A DNA stretch of 64,000 nt from CAVTHK01 sp964552235 (GCA_964552235.1 CAZKGO010000008.1:1-64000); one strand, 5' to 3'; counted from the stretch's first letter, positions 40,976 through 49,447 are shown. The notes: generated by a model from the letters alone, not told the origin. Numbers and translations: made by a program.

Positions 40976-41832
40976 GCCGCCACGGTCCAGCGCTTCTCGC
41001 CGGGGACGTAGCGCAGGGCATCGAGGGAGAGCACGACCACGCGCCCCGATTCACCGGTCATCCGCAGCCTGCGGGACAGGATGTTCACCTCGGCGACTCG
41101 ACAGTTCTCGCCCTCGTATGCGATCCGCGCGCCCACGGAGGGAGCGCGGTTGCGCTCGTCGTTGTAGTAGGGGTACTCGTAGGAAAGGCAGCACAGCAGC
41201 CGCCCGCAGGGGCCCGAGATCTTGGTCGAGTTCAGGGACAGATCCTGCTTCTTGGCCATCTTGATCGACACCGGGTTCATGCGGTCGGTCAGCTTGTGAC
41301 AGCAGAAGGTGCGCCCGCACACCCCCAGACCGCCGACCAGCCGCGCCTCGTCGCGGACGCCGATCTGGCGCAGCTCCACGCGCGTGTGCAGAGCCTGCAC
41401 CAGGTCCTTGACCAGCTCCCTGAAGTCGACCCGCGCCTCGGCCGTGAAGAAGAACACCAGCTTCGGCTCCAGCAGCAGCTGATGTGCGGCCACCAGCTTC
41501 ATCTCCAGGCCGCGCTGCACGATCTTCTCCTGGCACAGCGCGAAGGCGCGCTGCTCCTTCTGCCGGTTGCGCTCCTGCCTGTCCAGGTCGTCCGGCCCGG
41601 CCTTGCGGTCGATCCGCACGACCTCCTGCGCCGCCACCGCGGCGAGGCCGCCCACGGTGCCCAGCACGGCTCCCAGCGCCTTGCCGTAGCGCGTGGGCAC
41701 GATCACGTGATCGCCGCGCTCGACCGGCTGATCGGCGACGCAGTACTCGATGGCGTTCGAGTGCAGCACCTTGACTCTGTAGACCGTCGAGCCGGCCCGG
41801 CCGGTTCGAGGGCTCGCTTCGCGTTCTTTCAT
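40963..41832 (-). CDS. ricT: PSP1-domain protein, RicT (YaaT)-like
   Basis: 289 aa. The PSP1 domain shows the cysteine clusters GVCGRTFCC (near 170) and GPCGRLLCC (near 207) that in Bacillus RicT bind an iron-sulfur cluster with RicA and RicF to steer RNase Y. I see no RicA or RicF here. Order M23-bactofilin-DUF327-PSP1; yaaR (DUF327) and yaaT (PSP1) are also neighbours in Bacillus. An SD lies before ATG 41832, 4 bp after the DUF327 stop. The C-terminal ~60 residues are a beta-rich extra domain. Confidence 0.92.
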   Translation of the reverse strand: MKEREASPRTGRAGSTVYRVKVLHSNAIEYCVADQPVERGDHVIVPTRYGKALGAVLGTVGGLAAVAAQEVVRIDRKAGPDDLDRQERNRQKEQRAFALCQEKIVQRGLEMKLVAAHQLLLEPKLVFFFTAEARVDFRELVKDLVQALHTRVELRQIGVRDEARLVGGLGVCGRTFCCHKLTDRMNPVSIKMAKKQDLSLNSTKISGPCGRLLCCLSYEYPYYNDERNRAPSVGARIAYEGENCRVAEVNILSRRLRMTGESGRVVVLSLDALRYVPGEKRWTVAAQEG

Positions 41833-41836
41833 GGTC

Positions 41837-42316
41837 CTACGTCATCAGATCCACGATGAGACCCTTGATCTCATCGATGCGTCTCAGGATCTCCATCTGG
41901 TCGGCCTGACCCGCCAGCACGGCAGCGGCCAGCCCCTCAAGCCTGCGGTCGATCACTTCGATCAGGGTGAACTTCTTACGCTTGAGGATGTTCGATCCCG
42001 AGACGTGCTCGCTCACGTCCAGCGCCCGCTTCATCACGAAGGCGAGGAATCGCCTGACCGCGTCCCGGAACCCCCTGATGTTCTCCAGCGACTGCGACTC
42101 GCGCAGCCGTTCGCCGCTCTCGTTGACCTCGTCGAGCAGCTCTTCGAGCCCCTCGTCGACCTCCCGGCCGCTGAACAGTTGCGAAAACTCCCCTCCGCGC
42201 GCCTCTTCGACGGACCGCAGCAGGGAGCCTCTCACGCGCCTCTTCCTGTCGATCTTCTTGCGGCGCTCAGGCTCCCGATGGGGAAGCGCCGAGCCCAGGG
42301 AGTCTACTCGGTCCAT
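41837..42316 (-). CDS. DUF327 (YaaR-like) protein
   Basis: 159 aa, mostly helical. N-terminal low-complexity basic segment, then LLRSVEEARGGEFSQLFSGREVDEGLEELLDEVNESGERLRESQSLENIRGFRDAVRRFLAFVMKRALDVSE, typical of DUF327, and a coiled-coil end. The family's role is unknown; YaaR sits in the tmk-holB-yaaT cluster in Firmicutes. I chose ATG 42316; the frame above is a low-complexity shadow of the bactofilin gene. Cytoplasmic. Confidence 0.85.
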   Translation of the reverse strand: MDRVDSLGSALPHREPERRKKIDRKRRVRGSLLRSVEEARGGEFSQLFSGREVDEGLEELLDEVNESGERLRESQSLENIRGFRDAVRRFLAFVMKRALDVSEHVSGSNILKRKKFTLIEVIDRRLEGLAAAVLAGQADQMEILRRIDEIKGLIVDLMT

Positions 42317-42363
42317 TCGCCAGCCCGCAGGAGCCCCCGCGGCCGTCCGCCCGGACCTCCGGG

Positions 42364-42804
42364 CTACCGGCCGGCGACGCTCTCGACCTCGCGCCTGAGC
42401 CCCGCCGCCGCACGCCGGGTCCCGCCGGGCCGGGCGTCGGCGGCCTCGGGATGCTGCGCGGCGCCCCGGACCAGGCAATCGCCGTTGAGCAGGACGCCCT
42501 CTTCGACGACGAGCCGAGGGGCGTGAATGCTGCCCAGCAGCATTCCCGTCGAAAGTATGATCACCCGTCCGGTGCAGTAGACGTTGCCCAGCACCACCCC
42601 GCCGACGACCACCGTTTCGGCGTAGATGTTGCAGCGCGCGCGGCCGTTGAGACCCACCAGGATCTTGCCCGGAGTGCGGATGGTCCCCCAGAAGTCCCCG
42701 TCGATGCGCAGCAGGCCGTTGACCTCCAGTTCCCCCCGGAAGCGCGTTCCTTCGCCGATGATGGAGTTCAGCAGTGTCGAGTCGGCTGCGTGGCTGTCGC
42801 TCAT
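42364..42804 (-). CDS. bactofilin 2
   Basis: 146 aa. The central beta-helix (GTRFRGELEVNGLLRIDG, GKILVGLNGRARCNIYAETVVVGGVVLGNVYCTGRVIILSTGMLLGSIHAPRL) is typical; the C-terminal ~35 residues are a charged disordered tail. It starts 3 bp after the M23 stop, so the two are surely co-expressed. Bactofilin-M23 pairs shape cells in Helicobacter and others by placing a peptidoglycan endopeptidase, so helical or rod shape control is a fair inference. Confidence 0.92.
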   Translation of the reverse strand: MSDSHAADSTLLNSIIGEGTRFRGELEVNGLLRIDGDFWGTIRTPGKILVGLNGRARCNIYAETVVVGGVVLGNVYCTGRVIILSTGMLLGSIHAPRLVVEEGVLLNGDCLVRGAAQHPEAADARPGGTRRAAAGLRREVESVAGR

Positions 42805-42807
42805 GAC

Positions 42808-43848
42808 CTACCTGCTGAAGGACTTTTCCACCAGCGGGCTCTTGATGTCAAGGAAGTGCATCGGGTCCACGACCTGCGTTCCGATCCAGACCTCGTAGTG
42901 CAGGTGAGGCCCCGTCGACAGACCCGTGTTGCCCACGTAGCCGACGATCTGCCCGCGGGAGACCGGCTGGCCGGAGCGCACCGCCGAGCGGCTGAGGTGC
43001 CCGTAGACGGTGGTGAACCCGTAGCTGTGGCGGACGACCACCTTGTTGCCGAGGCCGTTCGGCTCGAATGTCACCGTGTGGACCTTGCCGTTCGCCGTGG
43101 CCAGCACGGGCGTGCCCGGCGTCCAGGCGATGTCGACCCCGTTGTGCAGGCGGAAGGTGTGGGTGAACGGGTGCTCTTCGGGGCCGAAGACCGCCGTAAT
43201 GCCGCCCTTGCCCCCGCTGACGGGCCACAGCGTCGGGATGTCGACCAGCAGGTCCTTCTGCGCCTTGAGCAGCTCCGACATCTGCGACAGCGGCTCGTCG
43301 ATGCTGGCCAGGTAGGCCCGCAGACGGCGCAGCTCGCTGATCTCCCGCGAGGTGCCTTCTTCGAAAGACTCCGAGCCGAGGAACGACGAAAGGTCGCCGC
43401 CGCGCCCGCCCTTGGTGTACTGCTGGGCCTCGTCGGGACCCAGGTACTGCAGCAGACCTCCCATCTGGTGACGGAACTGCTTCCACACCCGCTCGAGGTT
43501 GATGATCTCCTCACGGAGGGTGTCGAGATTCGTCTCGGCCGCGCCGAGGCTGGCGGACACGCGGGAGATCTGCTGGCTGGCGCTGGTGAAGTGCGTCGAG
43601 AGGCCGAAGAAGGCCACGATCAGCACCGCGAGGAGCGCGAACAGGAACACCAGCGAGAAGACCGAGATGTGGAAGTTGAAGATCTTCTTCTCGGAGTGCG
43701 GGATGAACATGACGGTGAAGCGCTGCCGCCCCTTGCGGAACAGCAGCCGGAAGAACGACAGGACCGACCCGAACAACGCCCGCAAACGGCCGGCGAGGTC
43801 GTTGACGACGTCTTTTTCGAACTTCTTGTAGTCGTGGGCAGGTGACAA
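42808..43848 (-). CDS. M23-family (LytM) peptidoglycan endopeptidase, membrane-anchored
   Basis: 346 aa from TTG 43848, which has GGGAG six bases upstream. A cytoplasmic N-tail (1-57), one membrane helix (about 60-83), a coiled coil (about 90-200) and a C-terminal M23 domain with all zinc residues: H235 and D239 in HNGVD, H315 and H317 in PHLHYE, plus catalytic H284. So it should be an active metallopeptidase cutting peptidoglycan cross-links in the periplasm. The cytoplasmic tail could touch the co-transcribed bactofilin. First gene of the M23-bactofilin-DUF327-RicT unit. Confidence 0.93.
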   Translation of the reverse strand: MSPAHDYKKFEKDVVNDLAGRLRALFGSVLSFFRLLFRKGRQRFTVMFIPHSEKKIFNFHISVFSLVFLFALLAVLIVAFFGLSTHFTSASQQISRVSASLGAAETNLDTLREEIINLERVWKQFRHQMGGLLQYLGPDEAQQYTKGGRGGDLSSFLGSESFEEGTSREISELRRLRAYLASIDEPLSQMSELLKAQKDLLVDIPTLWPVSGGKGGITAVFGPEEHPFTHTFRLHNGVDIAWTPGTPVLATANGKVHTVTFEPNGLGNKVVVRHSYGFTTVYGHLSRSAVRSGQPVSRGQIVGYVGNTGLSTGPHLHYEVWIGTQVVDPMHFLDIKSPLVEKSFSR

Positions 43849-43919
43849 CGAGGTCTCCCGAGACAAATCGACGCGTCCGCGCACCTCAGGGCGCGAAAAA
43901 CGCCCGGAATGCGAGCCCA

Positions 43920-43948
43920 ATAGTAGCAAACGGCCTCGGCCTTGTCAA
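43920..43948 (-). promoter_or_regulatory. M23-bactofilin operon promoter
   Basis: TTGACA (43948-43943), 17 bp, TACTAT (43925-43920); about 65 nt leader. Confidence 0.8.
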
Positions 43949-44003
43949 ACACGCGCCGGCCGCGCGCCCCCCTGCGCTCCCCGGCGCCTCACGGCGATCA
44001 AGG

Positions 44004-44032
44004 TTGACTTGCGGATCGCCGTAAGATATCAT
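44004..44032 (+). promoter_or_regulatory. tatD promoter
   Basis: TTGACT (44004-44009), 17 bp, TATCAT (44027-44032); about 48 nt leader to ATG 44087. Confidence 0.75.
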
Positions 44033-44086
44033 CAGCCACGTTGCATCAACGTACCTGCTCTTAATATCGTCAGACACTGGGGAGAT

Positions 44087-44860
44087 ATGCAGCTCTTCGA
44101 TACTCACGCACACATAGGGTTGATTTACGAAGACCCGATCGAGCAGCTCATTGTTGTGCAGGAAGCCAAGCAGGCGGGCGTTGCACGCATCCTCAGCATC
44201 GCCAACAACCTCCGTGATTTCCAGCAGGTGTACGACAATCTCAGGACCGCCGACCACGTCTACTACGCCGTCGGGGTCTCGCCCTCCGAGGTCGTGAATC
44301 CCGGAGACGACTGGGAGGCGCGAGTCGAGGAAGGCGCACGGCGCGAGCGGGTGGTGGCCATCGGGGAGACGGGGCTCGACTACTACCGCAAGTTCGGCAG
44401 CCGCGACGCCCAGATCGAGCTCTTCATCAAGCAGCTGGACATCGCCCATCGTCTCGACAGGCCCGTCGTCATCCACAATCGCGAGGCGGGCGCCGACGTC
44501 CTCCAGATCCTCAGGGACAGGCTTCCCGCCCGGGGCGGGGTCCTCCACTGCTACTCGGAGGGGTGGGAGTACGCCAGGAAAGCCCTGGAGCTGAACCTCT
44601 ACATCTCCTTTGCCGGTAACGTCACCTACCGCAACGCGCGCAACCTGCACGAGACGGCCAGGAACATGCCGATCGAGCGGATGCTCATCGAGACCGAAGC
44701 GCCGTTCATGGTTCCGTCGGCCCAGCGCGGCAAGCGCAACCGCCCCGCGTTCCTGGGCGAGACTGCGGCCTTTCTCGCGGAGCTGCGCAGCATGAGCACA
44801 GAGGCGTTCGCCGAAGTGGTGTACGCGAACTCCAATCGCCTGTTCGGGCTGCCCGCATAG
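44087..44860 (+). CDS. tatD: TatD-family metal-dependent hydrolase/deoxyribonuclease
   Basis: 257 aa TIM barrel. Metal ligands visible: H7 and H9 in DTHAHI, the Glu in GETGLDYY near 92, His in VVIHNREA near 128, His in GVLHCYSEG near 156, and LIETEAPFM near 205 where the usual ETDAP Asp is replaced by Glu-Ala (TEAP). TatD enzymes are 3'-5' exonucleases acting in DNA repair and degradation. ATG 44087 follows GGGGAG; the longer frame starts within the promoter. Confidence 0.9.
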   Translation: MQLFDTHAHIGLIYEDPIEQLIVVQEAKQAGVARILSIANNLRDFQQVYDNLRTADHVYYAVGVSPSEVVNPGDDWEARVEEGARRERVVAIGETGLDYYRKFGSRDAQIELFIKQLDIAHRLDRPVVIHNREAGADVLQILRDRLPARGGVLHCYSEGWEYARKALELNLYISFAGNVTYRNARNLHETARNMPIERMLIETEAPFMVPSAQRGKRNRPAFLGETAAFLAELRSMSTEAFAEVVYANSNRLFGLPA

Positions 44861-44875
44861 GGGCCGGCAGGCAGC

Positions 44876-44905
44876 TTGACCACGCTCTCCCGCGGATGGT
44901 AGATA
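44876..44905 (+). promoter_or_regulatory. purF promoter candidate
   Basis: TTGACC (44876-44881), 18 bp, TAGATA (44900-44905); predicted start near 44912, just before the SD of TTG 44923. An ATG at 44896 would precede this start and so could not be used from this promoter. Confidence 0.45.
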
Positions 44906-44922
44906 CAACTCGGGAGAAGCTC

Positions 44923-46317
44923 TTGGGCGAGATCAAGCACTTCTGCGGGATCGCCGGCGTGCGGTCCATGAGCCCGATCAACGTCCCGGAGAAGCTCTTC
45001 TACCTGCTGTTCTCGTTGCAGCATCGCGGGCAGGAGAGCTGCGGCATCTGCTACGAGAGCGACGGGCGCCTGGCCACCCGCAGAAACGTCGGCATGGTGT
45101 CTGAGGTTCTCGCCGACTGCCTCGACGCCCACCACCTCTCGCGCCTGGGCATCGGGCACGTGCGTTACTCGACGCAGGGCGGCGCCACAATCGAGAACGC
45201 CCAGCCGATCACGATCGAGAGCAACAAGGGCGCCTTCTCCCTGGTGCACAACGGCAACATCACCAACTCCGCCGCGCTGAGGCGCGAGCTGTTCGACGCC
45301 GGCTCGATCTTCCAGGGCACCTCCGACAGCGAGCTCGTCCTGCACCTGATCGCTCGCTCGCGCGCGGCGACGCTGCACGAGGCCCTCCGGGAGGTTCTCG
45401 GGCTGCTCGAGGGCGCCTTCAACCTGCTGGTGGTGCACGAGGGCCGGCTCTACGCCGTACGTGACCCCGGAGGTTTCCGGCCCCTTGTGATCGGGCGGGA
45501 GGCCGACCTGCAGGTCGTCGCGTCCGAGACCTGCGCCCTCGACATGCTGCGGATCCGCGAGCGCCGCGAGGTGGAGCCGGGCGAGCTGCTGGTCGTCGAC
45601 GACAACGGCATCCGCAACGAGCGGTTCGCCGCTGCGCGGCCCCGCAGCGCCTGCGTGTTCGAGCTGATCTACTTTGCGCGGCCCGATTCCAGGGTCTTCG
45701 GGCACTCCGTTCACGTGGCCAGGGAGCGGATCGGCGCGGCTCTCGCCGGCGACGACCCGGTCCGGCCCGACATTGTGGTGCCGGTGCCCGACTCGGGGCT
45801 GAGCGCGGCCCTCGGCTACGCAAAGGCCGCGATGGTTCCCCTCGAGCTCGGCTTCGTGCGCAACCACTACGCCGGGCGCACCTTTATCCAGCCGACCCCG
45901 TCGGCCCGCGAGCTCGGCGTGCGGATGAAGCTGCACCCGATCCCCGGCGTGGTGCAGGGCAAGCGAGTGACCATCGTGGACGATTCGCTGGTGCGGGGGA
46001 CCACGGCCGGCATCATCGTCAGGCTGCTGCGCGAGGCCGGGGCCCGCGAGATCCACCTGCGCCTGTCGGCGCCGGAGCTCAAGCACCCCTGCTACTTCGG
46101 CATCGACATCCCCGACCGGGAGGCGCTGATCTCCAACCGCATGGATCCCGAGGGTGTCGCGGCGGCCATCGGCGCCGATTCGGTGCGCTTCCTGCCCCTC
46201 GCCGCGCTGCTGGCCTCCCTCGGCCCCTCCGACGGCTTCTGCCACGCCTGCTTCAGCGGCAGGTATCCGATCCCCGTCGAGGCCGAGGAGGACCTTCGTG
46301 CCGCCGCGAAGCTGTAG
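44923..46317 (+). CDS. purF: amidophosphoribosyltransferase (Fe-S type)
   Basis: 464 aa from TTG 44923 (GGGAG at 44912-44916, six-base spacing). A short propeptide precedes the catalytic Cys of FCGIAGV. Glutaminase domain: HVRYSTQGG near 86, HNGNITN near 112. PRTase domain: the PRPP loop VTIVDDSLVRGTT near 347. Four Cys at the positions that hold the [4Fe-4S] cluster in Bacillus PurF are present (SACVFE, HPCYFG, and the CHAC pair near the end). It makes phosphoribosylamine, the first step of purine synthesis; purD follows. ATG 44896 is an alternative start nine codons upstream. Confidence 0.96.
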   Translation: MGEIKHFCGIAGVRSMSPINVPEKLFYLLFSLQHRGQESCGICYESDGRLATRRNVGMVSEVLADCLDAHHLSRLGIGHVRYSTQGGATIENAQPITIESNKGAFSLVHNGNITNSAALRRELFDAGSIFQGTSDSELVLHLIARSRAATLHEALREVLGLLEGAFNLLVVHEGRLYAVRDPGGFRPLVIGREADLQVVASETCALDMLRIRERREVEPGELLVVDDNGIRNERFAAARPRSACVFELIYFARPDSRVFGHSVHVARERIGAALAGDDPVRPDIVVPVPDSGLSAALGYAKAAMVPLELGFVRNHYAGRTFIQPTPSARELGVRMKLHPIPGVVQGKRVTIVDDSLVRGTTAGIIVRLLREAGAREIHLRLSAPELKHPCYFGIDIPDREALISNRMDPEGVAAAIGADSVRFLPLAALLASLGPSDGFCHACFSGRYPIPVEAEEDLRAAAKL

Positions 46318-46467
46318 CGGACGGCGGCGCGCAGCGCACGTCGATGCAGGCGGCAAGCGCCGCGGCGCAGCTCGCGCTGGTGCAGGCGGGCGGCGGCGCG
46401 CAGCGACAGGACCGCAGGGCGCCCGAACGGCGGCAGCGCCGCGGCGCCGATTCTGGAGGTGCGCACA
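46318..46467 (+). other. purF-purD spacer, no gene seen
   Basis: 150 bp, extremely GC-rich, with repeated GGCGGCG/GCGCAGC phrases. A frame starting at 46344 gives a low-complexity peptide that runs into purD out of frame, with no SD; I judge it spurious. No clear promoter. Confidence 0.5.
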
Positions 46468-47721
46468 GTGAGAGCCCTCGTCATCGGATCGGGGGCCAGG
46501 GAGCACGCGCTCGCCTGGGCCTTGTCCCGAAGCACGCGCCTGTCGGAGCTCTACGTCGCCCCCGGAAACGCGGGCACGGAGGATCTGGGCACTAACCTGC
46601 GGGACCTTGACCCTCTCGACTTCGGGGCGGTCGTCGCCGCCTGCCGCACGCATCGCGTCGACGTCGTGCTGGTAGGCCCTGAGGACCCGCTGGCCGCCGG
46701 CCTCGTCGACGAGCTGGCCGCCGCCGGCATCCCGGTGGTCGGCCCGCCGCGGCGGGCGGCCCAATTGGAGGCGAGCAAGGTCTTCTCGAAGCAGTTCATG
46801 CTGCGCCACCGCATTCCGACCGCCGGCGCGCTCACCGTGACCGCGCGCGCCGAGCTGGAGGCCGCCATCGGCCGCCTCCAGGGCAAGGCGGTGCTCAAGC
46901 AGGACGGCCTCGCGGCAGGCAAGGGGGTCCTCGCCTCCGACGACAAGTCCGCGCTGATCGACTTTGGCCGCGACGCCCTCCGTAAGGGCTCCGTGCTTGT
47001 TGAGGAGTTCCTCGAAGGCTACGAGCTGTCGGTCTTCGTGCTGATGGACGGCGAGAGCTTCTCGATGCTGCCCCCCTGCGCCGATTTCAAGAAAGCCGGC
47101 GAAGGCGATACCGGGCCCAACACCGGCGGCATGGGATCGATCTGCCCGGTTCCCTGGGTCCAGAGCGCAGTGCTCGACGAGATCGAAAGCCGCGTCGTGA
47201 TGCCGACCCTCGGCGGCATGAAGGAAGAAGGCCTGGCCTACAAGGGCATCCTGTACTGCGGACTGATGGTGGGCCCCAAGGGGCCAAAGGCGCTGGAGTA
47301 CAACGTGCGTCTGGGCGACCCTGAGACCCAGGTGCTCCTCCCGCTGATACAGTCGGACTTTGGCGGCCTCGTCGATGCACTGTTCGCAGGCACGCTGCTG
47401 AAGTACGCCGTGAGCGTGAGGCCGGCGGCGGCTACGGGAGTCGTCGTTGCCAGCGCCGGCTACCCGGGGCCCTACAGAAAGGACGTGCCGGTGACCGCCC
47501 TCCCCGCCCCCGGGGAGGGCGAAGGGCTGGTGTTCCACGCCACGACTCACCGCGACAGGGACGGAAGGCTGCTGACCGGAGGCGGGCGCTGCTTTACCGT
47601 CGTGGGCGTCCACGAGGACGCCCTGGCAGCCACCGAGAGGGCCTACGCGCTCGCGTCGCAGGTGCGCTTCGAGGGGGCTTGGTTCAGGCCCGACATCGGC
47701 CGCCGCCTGTTCGCCGAGTGA
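46468..47721 (+). CDS. purD: phosphoribosylamine-glycine ligase
   Basis: 417 aa. N-terminal VIGSGAREHALAWAL is typical PurD; ATP-grasp residues follow (VLKQDGLAAGKGV near 140, GPNTGGMGS near 215, EYNVRLGDPETQ near 275). It joins glycine to phosphoribosylamine, using the PurF product. I take GTG 46468 with GGAGG eight bases upstream over GTG 46459, which lies inside that SD. The 150 bp after purF have no gene that I trust. Confidence 0.96.
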   Translation: MRALVIGSGAREHALAWALSRSTRLSELYVAPGNAGTEDLGTNLRDLDPLDFGAVVAACRTHRVDVVLVGPEDPLAAGLVDELAAAGIPVVGPPRRAAQLEASKVFSKQFMLRHRIPTAGALTVTARAELEAAIGRLQGKAVLKQDGLAAGKGVLASDDKSALIDFGRDALRKGSVLVEEFLEGYELSVFVLMDGESFSMLPPCADFKKAGEGDTGPNTGGMGSICPVPWVQSAVLDEIESRVVMPTLGGMKEEGLAYKGILYCGLMVGPKGPKALEYNVRLGDPETQVLLPLIQSDFGGLVDALFAGTLLKYAVSVRPAAATGVVVASAGYPGPYRKDVPVTALPAPGEGEGLVFHATTHRDRDGRLLTGGGRCFTVVGVHEDALAATERAYALASQVRFEGAWFRPDIGRRLFAE

Positions 47722-47723
47722 GG

Positions 47724-48446
47724 CTATCGCCCCCGCTGCTGGCGGCGCGCTTCGTACATGAGGATGGCCGCCGCGGCGGCCACGTTCAGCGAATCCACGT
47801 GTCCTGAGGTCGGGATGCCGATCAGGCGGTCGCACGACTCCCGCACGAGCCGGTGCAGCCCTCTGCCCTCGGCGCCGAGGACCAGGGCCACCCGCCCGCG
47901 CAGGTCGACCCCGGCAGGGTCTTCGCCTCCGGCCTCGGCGCCGTACACCCAGTAGCCGGCCGCCTTGAGCGCAGCGATGGCCTGCGCGAGGTTGGCGACC
48001 GAGATGACCGGCACCCACTCGACGGCCCCTGCGCTGGTCGTGCGCACCGCCTGGGTCTCGTGGGCGCTGCGCCTGTGCGGCGTCACGACCGCGTCCACCG
48101 CGAACATGTCGGCCGAGCGCAGGATCGCGCCCAGGTTGCGGGGATCGGTCACGCCGTCGAGGAGCAGCAGCAGCGACTGCCCGCCGGCCCTCTGGACCGC
48201 CTCCCGAAGCGACGTCGCGGCCCGCGGCCGCTCGGGAGCCAGCAGGACGAGCCCCCTGTGCTCGTCGCGGCCCGCGTGCCGGTCGAGGTCGTCCATGGCC
48301 AGCCGTTTGACCGCGAGCCCCTGCCGCGCCGCCAGCCCGGCCAGGCGCTCGATTCGCGGCGAGGAGCGCCCGACCAGCAGCACCGCGCCGGAGCAGCCGC
48401 GGGCGATGGCGGCCTCGATCGCGTGGTAGCCCGTGACGGGGATCAT
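47724..48446 (-). CDS. rlmB: TrmH/SpoU-family 23S rRNA 2'-O-methyltransferase (RlmB-like)
   Basis: 240 aa. Residues 1-75: substrate-binding L30e-like N-domain. SPOUT knot motifs: I, DGVTDPRNLGAILRSAD near 96; II, LVLGAEGRGLHRLV near 190; III, IPTSGHVDSLNVAAAAAILMYE near 210. It transfers a methyl group from SAM to a ribose 2'-OH; RlmB acts on 23S G2251, but TrmH relatives cannot be excluded. Start ATG 48446 overlaps the calcium-loop protein's stop by four bases and has AGAGGA close by. Confidence 0.92.
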   Translation of the reverse strand: MIPVTGYHAIEAAIARGCSGAVLLVGRSSPRIERLAGLAARQGLAVKRLAMDDLDRHAGRDEHRGLVLLAPERPRAATSLREAVQRAGGQSLLLLLDGVTDPRNLGAILRSADMFAVDAVVTPHRRSAHETQAVRTTSAGAVEWVPVISVANLAQAIAALKAAGYWVYGAEAGGEDPAGVDLRGRVALVLGAEGRGLHRLVRESCDRLIGIPTSGHVDSLNVAAAAAILMYEARRQQRGR

Positions 48447-48865
48447 TTCCTCTTGCGGTAGTCCTTGACCACGTCGGCGGTCCCGTCGAAGTCCGTGTCC
48501 CGCGATATCCGCTCGATGTGGCGGCCATCGGCCAGCACCAGCCAGAGATCCACCTTCCCGTCGAAGTCCGAGTCGATCTCCCTCCGCTTCAACAGGCCGT
48601 GTTCGAAGAAGTAGAAATCGTCCATCGCGCCGTCGAGGTTGTAGTCGTACTCCTCGTACTCGGTCCGGTCGTTGTTCGCGAACCTGACCAGGACATCGAC
48701 GCGGCCGTCGAAATCCCGATCGGCGCGGTACTCGACGAGCCGGCCGTTGCTGGAGAGGAACCAGCGGTCCGGCTTGCCGTCGCCGTTCTCGTCGTCGGCC
48801 CGCAGCTCGGCCGCAGGCAGCGCGGCGGCCAGGGCGAGCCCCAGGGCGATCAGGGTCTTCGTCAC
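48443..48865 (-). CDS. secreted protein with five EF-hand-like calcium loops
   Basis: 140 aa. Signal peptide (about 1-23), then five loops of the form DxDxDGxxD: DENGDGKPD, DRDFDGRVD, DYNLDGAMD, DSDFDGKVD, DTDFDGTAD, spaced about 22 residues apart with short beta strands between them. This resembles dockerin/thrombospondin-3-type calcium repeats. Probably a periplasmic or surface calcium-binding protein. GTG 48865 has AAGGAG five bases upstream. It overlaps rlmB by four bases, an odd partnership for a secreted protein. Confidence 0.85.
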   Translation of the reverse strand: MTKTLIALGLALAAALPAAELRADDENGDGKPDRWFLSSNGRLVEYRADRDFDGRVDVLVRFANNDRTEYEEYDYNLDGAMDDFYFFEHGLLKRREIDSDFDGKVDLWLVLADGRHIERISRDTDFDGTADVVKDYRKRK

Positions 48866-48892
48866 GCAGGCTCCTTCGAGGGGCGCCGCCGG

Positions 48893-49381
48893 CTACCGAC
48901 AGCGGTCCAGCTCGGCGATGAGCTTGTTCACCTGAACAGCCAGGCGCTGGAGCTTGTCTTTCTTGCGCAGGCGCACCTGCACGTCCCGCTCGCCGCAGAG
49001 GCTGCGCGCGATGTCGGTCTCGATGCGGTAGGCGGCGCCGGCGATCCGGTGGGAGTACAACAGGCCGATCGCCACGGTCAGGACCAGGATCACCAGGTTG
49101 TTCAGCAGGATCGGCGGCAGCACGAGCTCGATGCGGTTCGCCGGCGGTACGTCTTCGGTGCGCGTGACCCGGGCGCCGCTGCCGTCCACGTCCACGACCT
49201 GGCGCTGGATCATGATGAACTCGCGGAAGACGTTCTCCCCCGCCATGTAGCGTCCCCAGTAGTACAGGCTCACGAGCACCGAGAACAGCAGGAACGCGCC
49301 GACGATCAGAAGCAGGAACCCGCCCACGAAGCGGAGCTGAAAGTCGCGGTCGATCAGATAACGGATCCGTTTGCGCTTCAT
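48893..49381 (-). CDS. two-pass membrane protein with HAMP-like tail
   Basis: 162 aa. A basic N-tail (MKRKRIRYLIDRDFQLRF), membrane helix 1 (about 19-45), a periplasmic segment of ~45 residues, membrane helix 2 (about 90-112) and a C-terminal ~50 residues that look like HAMP (AGAAYRIETDIARSL...VNKLIAELD). It resembles a chemoreceptor or sensor truncated after HAMP, with no signalling domain. Start ATG 49381. Function unknown; perhaps a regulator of another membrane sensor. Confidence 0.8.
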   Translation of the reverse strand: MKRKRIRYLIDRDFQLRFVGGFLLLIVGAFLLFSVLVSLYYWGRYMAGENVFREFIMIQRQVVDVDGSGARVTRTEDVPPANRIELVLPPILLNNLVILVLTVAIGLLYSHRIAGAAYRIETDIARSLCGERDVQVRLRKKDKLQRLAVQVNKLIAELDRCR

Positions 49382-49447
49382 GGCGTCCTGCCGCACTCAT
49401 ATGATCGACAGCAGGCGCCATAAAAAACAGGCTCGGGACCGGCGAAA

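Noticed and set aside
46344..46595. 83-aa frame between purF and purD
   Set aside because: Low-complexity Ala/Arg/Gly sequence, no SD, and it overlaps the purD start out of frame.
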